From Dendrophyllia cribrosa (Eukaryota > Cnidaria > Anthozoa > Scleractinia > Dendrophylliidae), in the NCBI GenBank assembly GCA_024195265.1, contig JAJLRJ010000005.1, positions 23,123,855 through 23,187,854 on the forward strand: 64,000 nt of DNA. The letters run 5' to 3'. The notes beneath the pieces are model-generated. The model saw only the letters and a list, made by a program, of their open reading frames with translations, ran no database searches and was not told where the DNA came from. Of the stretch, positions 56,984 through 64,000 are shown piece after piece. A program made the translations under genes and the position numbers. Numbering within the stretch: position 1 is the first letter of the stretch; every line of letters starts with the position of its first letter.

Positions 56984-57249
56984 TTAACTCAGAAAAATAA
57001 CTTTAACAACAGTAATGTCCTCTCTTGTGAGATTTTCCAAATTAACCCCTTCCTTGATTGAAATATATCCCTGCTCATAAAGGGAATAAGCAATGGCTCT
57101 GATGTGAGTGTTTTTGTCTTGGCTTCTTAGCAGTGAGAGAATAAAGTTCTTCTTTAATGGGACAAGATCTTTCACCAATGAAACATCTTTGACAGTGTTC
57201 CTTTTCAGCACAGCAAGAATAACACATTCACAGCTGGCCTGAGTCATAC
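56984..57249 (-). CDS. Terminal exon of unrecognised spliced gene
   Basis: Opens at 57249 after CTCTTTTGCAG and reads TQASCECVILAVLKRN, DLVPLKKNFILSLLRSQ, RAIAYSLYEQGYISIKEG and ends FLS at 56984. It is helical and charged, with no catalytic motif. It is probably the 3' exon of the gene whose earlier exons are at 57590-59359, and belongs to a multicopy family I cannot name. Confidence 0.5.
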
Positions 57250-57589
57250 CTGCAAAAGAGAATTCAAAGTTTATTTATAAACAAGTTAGCAATTTTAGTT
57301 AGCAATAAAACAAGTTAGCAAGTTAGCAATAAAACAACAAACCTTGAGAGGTATTCCTTCGGATGGCTTTGGAGAACCAGACCTAGGGCAGTATCATAGT
57401 TTTCCCTACTCTTTAAAGGCAGCTTTACAAAGTCTAGAAGATGCACATCACTGAATTATTGCATACTTCTGACTGTTGTAGAGCCATGGTAATCATGGGC
57501 TTCTAAAAAATGATGTCTCCATTAATGGATCAAAAAACAAAACTGATAATTCTGGTAGTGTTGAAATAAAAGAATAAGATAGTTTTTCA

Positions 57590-59359
57590 AAACATGGCTC
57601 AGAAAAAAACAAAAGAAGTCAGACAGTCAACATTGATGCCCACAGGGTTATTTATCTTCTGAGTTTCTGACAAAGGAATTGCCTTGATTTCTTTGGTGAC
57701 CTTGATGATTTTTTTTTTATTGAATGATACTGAACGTGTTATTAATATTACATAAATGATAGGTAAATAAATATGGTGTAAAAATACATAAAAGAAAAGG
57801 TGAGAAAGGTGACAACAAGCAAGAGGAATATATATACACATATATACATATAAAGAAGTTAATATTTTGACTATCCTATTTTACAGATTTATTTGCGTTT
57901 TTGATTTGTGCTTTTCTATATCGAGTTTACTTTTAAGAACGGCAAGGAAGGTTTCAAAGAAGTACTGGTCTTTCTCTCTCGAAGCGGTGTAAATGTAATG
58001 TTTCGCTATTATTAAACAGAGGTTCAAACCAAGTTGTAGGGCAAAATTTTTTGTAAAGCCATAGATGATATTTTCTTCATTAAGCTCGATGGAGTCATCA
58101 TTTTTGGTATTCCACCAATGTGTAAATTTTGTCCAGAAGCTTTGGACATGTAAGCAAGATACAAATAAATGTTTTAATGTTTGCTTTTGTTCGCACAGGT
58201 GGCATTGATCTTGTTCTTTAATTTTATCTCTAAATAGAGTAGCGTTAGTTGGCAAAATATGGTGTACAATTTTATACTGAAATATGGACAGTCTGATATC
58301 TTTGGTGACGTTAAAAGGGACTTTGTAGATAGTTTTTATTGCATTGTCATCTAAATTAGCTTGATTCATTCTTCTTTCTGCAGTTGGAGGTTGAAACTTC
58401 TTGTTGATTAAAAATTCAGTCGCTATTTTACAGGAAAGTTTATTTATCGGTATTATGTCGACAGTTTCTGGAACGGCCAGAGTAGGGGTTTGGTTGGTTT
58501 GTTTTAGTGTACGAATCCACTCGCGGGGGAGGCGTTACACAATCCAAGATATTTAAGATATTTATTTCTTCCAGTATTTGTTTTTTGGTTTGCGGGGTGT
58601 GCTGATTCATTGTCTGCCAAATTAGAATTATATCTTTATAGAATTCAATTGGGATATTTACATTGAGATAATTTAAATCGTAGTTGCATTTAAATAAAAA
58701 CGCGCCTCCTAAGTGTCGTATAAATGTTAGAGGAATGTGACTCCAGCTGACATCTTCTTTGCTTTCAAATAATCTTCTTATCCAGACTACTTTAAGTGCA
58801 TTTATTATTTCAAAGTCAGGCAAATTTAGGCCGCCTTTTGATATTGACCTTGATGATGATGGTGCAGAAGTTGTCTGCCACTGATGTTCTTTCGTCTGTG
58901 GCCTCTTCTTTGTGTACACATTCGTCCAGTCATCAATAATCAAGGTCACCAATCACTCATTTTTAATGGCATCCTCAACAACACTTTGAAATAAATGGCC
59001 ACTTGTAGCTGCTGATTGAGAGATTTCTCTTAAAACAGATCTAGAACAAAGGGAAGATCCTATGACACGCTGGGTATCAGTACCCTCATCGGTCATGTGG
59101 CAGAACTTCATAAACAAACCATTGTCTTTTTGCAAAATGTCACACTTCTGTGACAAACAAAAACAAAACTCATACAAAAAAGCAACTGCCGGCTTCTTAT
59201 TCAGCTATATCTGCTCTTTTGAATGGCAGGCAGTTGAAATTGATGATAAAATTAAATTAAAAACATCTTCAGCATTTACACTTTTGCATAACTGATAATT
59301 TGTTTCTGTTTTGTACACGGCCTTTTGCAGTCTTCCAATTTTGTTTTTGAAATCTTTAC
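57590..59359 (-). pseudogene. Unrecognised gene exon, cut by a LINE, with two stops
   Basis: The exon opens at 59359 after TTTTTTGTTAG. It reads GRLQKAVYKTETNYQLCKSV, a TAG at about 59207, then KPAVAFLYEFCFCLSQKCDI, GTDTQRVIGSSLCSRSVLRE, a TGA at 58955-58953, then LVTLIIDDWTNVYTKKRPQT. The LINE insertion (57710-58844) follows. On the far side the frame resumes with NFCTIIIKVTKEIKAIPL, ETQKINNPVGINVDC. If the LINE and one copy of the 13-base duplication are ignored, the frame is continuous. The only lesions are the two stops and the LINE. IIDDWTNVYTKKRP resembles a conserved motif in a cnidarian multicopy family of unknown function. Confidence 0.55.
57697..58857 (-). mobile_element. 5'-truncated LINE with 13-bp target-site duplication
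   Basis: A 1135-bp insertion (57710-58844). Poly-A on minus shows as a T-run at 57710. It is flanked by TGACCTTGATGAT at 57697-57709 and 58845-58857. Coding remnants: ISKGGLNLPDFEIINALKVVWI, then CHLCEQKQTLKHLFVSCLHVQSFW (zinc-finger-like C-terminal motif), then LCLIIAKHYIYTASREK. A clade similar to the LINE at 60707-64000. Confidence 0.85.
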
Positions 59360-60113
59360 CTAACAAAAAAGAAAAGAAATATGATATGGTTATGGTGTAA
59401 TAATGACATCCAGGAATATTAAAATTCTCTTGGAGCACTAGGTACCATATCCATCAATCTATGAGAATGACAAGAATGGAAAATAGGCAGTATCGTATTC
59501 TCAGTATTTAACTGTAACTAGCTTACAATGCCAGAAGGCTCATATGGGGGAATATCGTTAAAAATATTTGCATGTGAAATGACTGTCCTGCAAAAGCCTT
59601 GACTGCAAGCTCATACATGTAAATTCCAGTTCAATACTGATAATGCAGATATTGCCTGTTGATGTTTTCATCACAAATTTGTAAAATATAATTTATATCA
59701 AGTATTATGTTGCAATCATTTTTATGTAACAATGTTCACCTGTTTTACAATAATATCATTAGCACTTTTACTTATTGCAGTGATTTTAAGTTGTTAATGT
59801 ATTATCTCAAAAAGACCCACTAAGGAAAGATAATATGTATGACCGTGTCGTGAAAGTATGAATTAATTATTAGTGTTTTTACTGAACCCGTGAAACACTA
59901 TCTAACAATTAGTGTGATAGTCCAAATTAAACAAAAGTAAACAATGGATTATAGTCTAATAGTGCAAACTATTCTACTAACTATTTAAGTAAAATTACTT
60001 TAATGTAAAAAATGTTTACAAATACTTATTAACAACATACACATGTACCCATATATGTTTATAGCTTATGAAGAATGCAAGCAAAATAAATATATTTTGT
60101 TGACAAAACTAAC

Positions 60114-60605
60114 CAGTTAACTTTAAGTACATCTCAGTCTCATTTTCAATTTCTGTAGAAAAAAATAACAAGATTTTAAAAAACTTGGAAATATTTGCCT
60201 TTTTAGTTATGTTCAGCTTCAAATGTTTTAATACAAAAGTTAATTTCATCATGGCTTACCTGTTGACCCCATAATCGTAACCGAATTTGTCATTGAAGTA
60301 TTATTTCCTGCAAAGGTGAAAGAAAACACCTGGTTAAATTTTGTCCTGTAATACAATTAAGCTCTCATTTTTATCAATTTATTCAGAGTGGAGCTTGAAT
60401 CTGTGAAATGAAGATTATAGTTCGTCCCTACAGTACATCGTGTTTTAAAATAAGAACAGTCCGCTCAAAATAGTTCACTGTTTTTTATGTAAAAGAAAAT
60501 ACAACTTATGTATAATTTATAAGCTTACCGATTGTTGCCGTGACACTCGTCACTCGTTGCATTTGATGTTGCATTCGTTGCATTTGATGTTTGAGTTTTT
60601 ATTCC
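60114..60605 (-). CDS. Three candidate micro-exons
   Basis: Minus-strand segments with plausible splice sites: 60605-60539 (after TTTAGCAG, ends before GTAAGC), 60307-60260 (after TTTGCAG, ends before GTAAGC) and 60152-60114 (after TTCTACAG, ends before GTTAGT). The lengths are 67, 48 and 39 bases. The middle exon reads NNTSMTNSVTIMGST-like sequence. They may be upstream exons of the gene at 56984-59359. Support is only the splice signals; no homology. Confidence 0.35.
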
Positions 60606-60911
60606 CTGCTAAAGTAAAATATAAACCAAAAGTAACATTCCAGTCACATTATTTTAAAATTTTTAATGAAATGGAGGTTAACCGAGAAAACGAGTCGATT
60701 AAGAAATTTTTTTTTTTGTAATGTAATCTTTATTTCCAATAACAAAAAATACAACAATCTACATTTAAGTTATAATTATTACATTATTACTAGTATTTTT
60801 TATTTAAGAGATTGATTACACTACATTTTATTATTATTACGATATATTTATGAAAAGGTATTTATACACAGTTATATGATACACCATAAATTAATAAACA
60901 ATAGATTGACA

Positions 60912-61796
60912 TTAAGGATTTAAAAGATTGTTTTCATACACATTCCACTTGTTTTTAAAAAGTTGATATTTGTTTTGCTTTTTTGCAACATACTTTTCTG
61001 TGTCGTATTTATTGTTCAAAATTTGTTTAAAGTGTGCAATTGCAGGCTTGTGTTCTTTGCGTCTGCAGTCCCAAATATAAATCGTTCCTATAAGTAAGAC
61101 ATAGTTGACCAGATCCATCTCCTCCCTTAAAAAACCAATAATTACATCTCGAAGTAAGAGACTTCTGCAACTACTGAGTTTACTTAAAATAAGAAAGATT
61201 ACATCATTCCAAAAGGATTTTGAAAAAGAGCACTCAAACAAGATATGGTGAATAGTTTCAGGAGTCTCTTTACAAAAGGTACAATTCAAGTCTGTAATGT
61301 ACCCTATTTTACAAAGAAGTTTATTAGTGTATAAAATGTAGTTTAACACCTTGTACTGAAAGGAACGCACATAAGGCTCAGAAGCAACTCTCAAAGGTAA
61401 CAGGTATGCTTCAGAAAGTTGTTCGTCTGTTAAATTAAATTCGTTAGCTAGCGTAACCCATTTTTTGGGGTGTTCATAAGTAAGTTGTATTAAGGTGCTG
61501 TAGTAGTTCCGACATTTATAGTTTTCTAAATCAAAGACCATTTTAAAAGAAGGCGGCCTTATGCGTAAATGATCAGGAACCGATTTCCTTAAACCAGTCC
61601 AAGTCAAAAAGTTCGAGTTAATTGGTCCTTTTTGATTCACCGTGTCAAAAGACTTAATATTATTCTTGTCAAATAACAGGTCGTCAGTATATTTAATTCC
61701 CTTGGCAAAGTAATTTATATAAAACACGGTTTTGTTATCAACCAGAATTTCTTTGTTATTCCAAATATTTTTCTTTGTATTTATTATCAGGATCAA
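60912..61796 (-). pseudogene. LINE ORF2 C-terminal region
   Basis: 294 codons. The start overlaps the RT frame with a +1 shift in an A-rich site. It contains TGLRKSVPDHLRIRPPS, LRVASEPYVRSFQYKVLNYIL, and a C-x2-C-x-H pattern CTFCKETPETIHHILFECS, then a charged tail ending NNLLNP at 60912. Same domain as the LINE remnants at 12395-13444 and 57710-58844. Confidence 0.8.
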
Positions 61797-63135
61797 ACGT
61801 TTCTCTTAATTTTTGCCACCAAAACAAAAGTTCATAATAAAAGGGTGATTGAATGTTTAAATGATCTGTGCTATAATTACAATCCAATAGAAAAAGTCCT
61901 CCATAATTTTTCAAAAGGTTGCTTAAATAAGACTTCCAAAAACCACTACAGTTCGCGTCAAAAACTCTTTTTAGCCAACTCAAACGTAAAGCTTTTACCA
62001 TACTTTCATAATCAATCATTTTCAAGCCACCAAGCTCATGGGGTGCATACGTTGCGCGGCGAGTCACTTTATCTTTCCCATTCCATAAAAAATTAAATAT
62101 TAATGTTTGAAATTCTTTTATAATTTGAACAGGTGTGCATAAGACAGAGCTGGGATAAATCATTTTCGGAAGCAATAAAGACTTTATAACGTTCACTTTG
62201 CCATGGATAGATAACCCTCTTGTTTTCCATAAATTTATTATGTTTTTAACTTTTTTCAGTCTCTGCTTAAAGTTTTTTTCCACAAGAAGCTGGATATCAT
62301 ACATGTAAGTTATGTAGACTCCTAAAAATTTTACACACTTTTGCCACTTTAAGCCAAGCGGTGTATCTTCACAGTTTTTGTTGGATCCTATCCACATTGC
62401 CTCAGTCTTTGCAACATTCAGTTTCAAGCCCGAGATCTTCTCAAAGTCGTCGAGTATTTTAAATAAGGCTTTTGCAGAATTTAGATCGGACAGGATTACA
62501 GTTGTGTCATCAGCAAATTGAAGCAATTTGGTTTCCATGCCATCAATTTCTATTCCCTTTATGTTTTCTTGAGTTCTTATAGCAATAGCCAAAATTTCTA
62601 CTACAATTAAGAAAAGGTATGGGGAAAGTGGATCACCCTGTCGAACTCCCCTTTCGATACTAAAAAAGTGTGAACATAAACCATTATTGATGGTACAACT
62701 TTGAATATTTTTGTAAAAAACATTGATCCATCTCATGAAGTTAGGCCCGAAATTGAATAACTCCAAACATTTTTTGAGAAAGGTCCACTCTAAGCTATCA
62801 AAGGCTTTTTCGAAGTCAATAAATATGAATAGGCCTGGTTGGTTATTAGTTTCGGTGTAATCCATTGCGTCTAGAATCGAGCGAATATTTTCACCAATGT
62901 TTCTTCCTACAATATAACCAGATTGATTGTTATGTATAATTTCCGGTAGTTGTTTTTTTATTCTTTCAGCGATAACTTTGGATGCTATCTTTGCATCCAC
63001 ATTTAAAAGAGAGATTGGTCTCCAGTTCTTGAGATCGCATCGATCTTGTTCTTTTTTTTCAATTAGTGTAATTACTGCTTGTCTTTGCGAGGAGCTCATT
63101 TGTCCTTTTTCAAATGCCTCATTATAACATTTCAC
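61756..63135 (-). CDS. LINE reverse transcriptase domain
   Basis: 459 codons with uninterrupted RT motifs: WRPISLLNVDAKI, FIFIDFEKAFDSLEW (about residues 103-117, first Asp), GVRQGDPLSPYLF (about 163-175), QFADDTTVI (about 206-214, the FADD version of YADD), then FEKISGLKLNVAKTEAMWIG and FLGVYITY. All catalytic Asp residues are present. FADD is common in L1-like RTs. It is broken from its N-terminus by the TGA at 63157-63159 and from its C-terminus by a frame change, so it is not functional as is. Confidence 0.85.
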   Translation of the reverse strand: MKCYNEAFEKGQMSSSQRQAVITLIEKKEQDRCDLKNWRPISLLNVDAKIASKVIAERIKKQLPEIIHNNQSGYIVGRNIGENIRSILDAMDYTETNNQPGLFIFIDFEKAFDSLEWTFLKKCLELFNFGPNFMRWINVFYKNIQSCTINNGLCSHFFSIERGVRQGDPLSPYLFLIVVEILAIAIRTQENIKGIEIDGMETKLLQFADDTTVILSDLNSAKALFKILDDFEKISGLKLNVAKTEAMWIGSNKNCEDTPLGLKWQKCVKFLGVYITYMYDIQLLVEKNFKQRLKKVKNIINLWKTRGLSIHGKVNVIKSLLLPKMIYPSSVLCTPVQIIKEFQTLIFNFLWNGKDKVTRRATYAPHELGGLKMIDYESMVKALRLSWLKRVFDANCSGFWKSYLSNLLKNYGGLFLLDCNYSTDHLNIQSPFYYELLFWWQKLRETFDPDNKYKEKYLE

Positions 63136-63156
63136 TAATAATTCGCCTACTGTGCC

Positions 63157-63705
63157 TCAAAAAGTCTTATAAAATTCTCCTGGTAATCCGTCGTTTCCAG
63201 GTACCTTGTTCAATGCAAAAGATTTCAAAACTTCAGTGCACTCTTCTAGGCTAATAAGTACTTCTCCAAGCTCTCTTTGATCAGCTGAAAGTGTCGGAAT
63301 TGGTAAATCGTCGTAGTTAAAAGAACAGGTATTCTGCTCTAAAACGTCTAGTCTACTTTTATAGAGGTTCTCATAATACCTTTTTTCAGCATTCAAGATT
63401 TCAAAAGGATCAGTTGTGATAACACCACTCAAACAAAGTTTTCGAATGTGCTTCTTAATATGATTTCGCTTTTCTAGATTATAAAAATATTTCGAGTTTT
63501 TTTCCCCATACTCATGCCATCTAGCACGAGATCTGACAATTATACCTTCAACTTTTTTTTCATACATTTTTTCCATTTGTTCTTTCAAAACATTTAACTT
63601 TGCTAGATTTTCTTGTGAGGAATCATTTTGAAAGCTTCGATTGGCGTCTTGAAATTCTCTATAAAGTCGTTGCTCATCTAACTTTCTTTGTCTGCATTTC
63701 TCCAT
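63157..63705 (-). pseudogene. LINE ORF2, endonuclease-RT linker
   Basis: 183 codons starting MEKCRQRKLDEQRLYREFQ, with a coiled-coil linker, then ARWHEYGEKNSKYFYNLEKRN, a conserved-looking linker motif, and ending at VPGNDGLPGEFYKTF followed by TGA. The same frame continues into RT (63135-61756). Upstream of 63705 the frame keeps going in other frames to the window edge. Confidence 0.8.
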
Positions 63706-64000
63706 TGAGTATTTTCTTGAAAATTTGTTAATGTTATATTTTGTCCAGTCTCAAACCGAACGGAAGTCACTGAGGTCCCGTTCTCCTTCCTGAAGCCATC
63801 TAGGTATCAAGCTATTTATTTTGTCAATATAAGTATTATCACTTAACAAAGAGCAATTTAACTTCCAAATTCCCGGACCCTTGGCAGCGTTATCCTCATC
63901 TTGGAATTCAATTACATTGTACTATTGCAGAATGGTCCGTCTTGATAGATGATATAATATCAACATTTATAACATTATCTGATAGGAAATTTGAAATAAG

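Larger units (their letters stand above)
60707..64000 (-). mobile_element. Nearly full-length LINE (non-LTR, L1/Tx1-like), runs off the end
   Basis: Minus strand. The 3' end has a poly-A (T-run at 60707-60718). Reading upstream: C-terminal zinc-finger-like region, RT, and near the window edge the endonuclease tail (ISSIKTDHSAI at about 63950). Two lesions separate the three open pieces: an in-frame TGA at 63157-63159 and a 1-base frame change at about 61770. 5' end and target duplication are outside the window. Confidence 0.85.

Overview
This window looks like a repeat-dense intergenic tract of an anthozoan genome, most likely a stony coral. The evidence is indirect. The DNA is AT-rich and non-coding over most of its length. 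Coding pieces carry eukaryotic splice signals, and there are no bacterial-style operons. TACATGTA-type motifs recur. The transposon families (DIRS and Ngaro-type tyrosine-recombinase retroelements, Harbinger with a separate Myb/SANT gene, hAT, Penelope-like, Helitron, Rep-like HUH genes, THAP and Mutator-like multicopy genes) are typical of cnidarian genomes. I found no convincing intact single-copy host gene, rRNA, tRNA or CRISPR array.

Layout. 0-6.5 kb: inverted Helitron helicase fragments, a MITE cluster, a Penelope-like fragment, foldback repeats and a decayed non-LTR reverse transcriptase. 7.7-10.2 kb: GC-rich hairpin repeats and a GTAGGG-rich minisatellite. 12.4-13.4 kb: a 5'-truncated LINE with a 16-bp target duplication. 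14.2-14.9 kb: a Mutator-like transposase tail joined to a Gypsy integrase fragment. 15.5-22.6 kb: a two-gene Harbinger transposon (Myb/SANT gene on +, nuclease on -) split by a 1.1-kb foldback element with a 9-bp target duplication. 22.8-27.05 kb: a DIRS-type retrotransposon with Gag and RT-RNase H but no visible recombinase. 27-30.7 kb: a THAP-domain pseudogene and a Mutator-like transposase pseudogene. 31.6-32.9 kb: two histone-like stem-loops beside a decayed Tc1/mariner gene. 33-44 kb: a duplicated block on each side of a HECT-like gene whose exon is split by a near-complete hAT transposon (35500-40451) carrying a two-exon transposase of about 907 residues. 44-45.2 kb: a second, internally deleted hAT pseudogene. 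47.5-48.2 kb: a HUH Rep-like gene. 48.8-53.7 kb: parts of a Ngaro-type element (RT-RNase H, Gag-like, SGNH hydrolase). 55.2-60.6 kb: two unrecognised spliced genes, one resembling a cysteine deubiquitinase, the other cut by a LINE. 60.7-64 kb: a nearly intact LINE running off the window end.

The pieces do not form one pathway. The main story is nested transposition. Several insertions (hAT, foldback, LINEs, a short SINE-like piece) can be removed on paper using their target duplications, and the older reading frame then closes. That gives a relative order of events. The most unusual points are a PCNA-binding-like motif at the N-terminus of the hAT transposase, the Rep-like HUH gene with a palindrome at its start, the two histone-type stem-loops without a histone gene, and the deubiquitinase-like gene.
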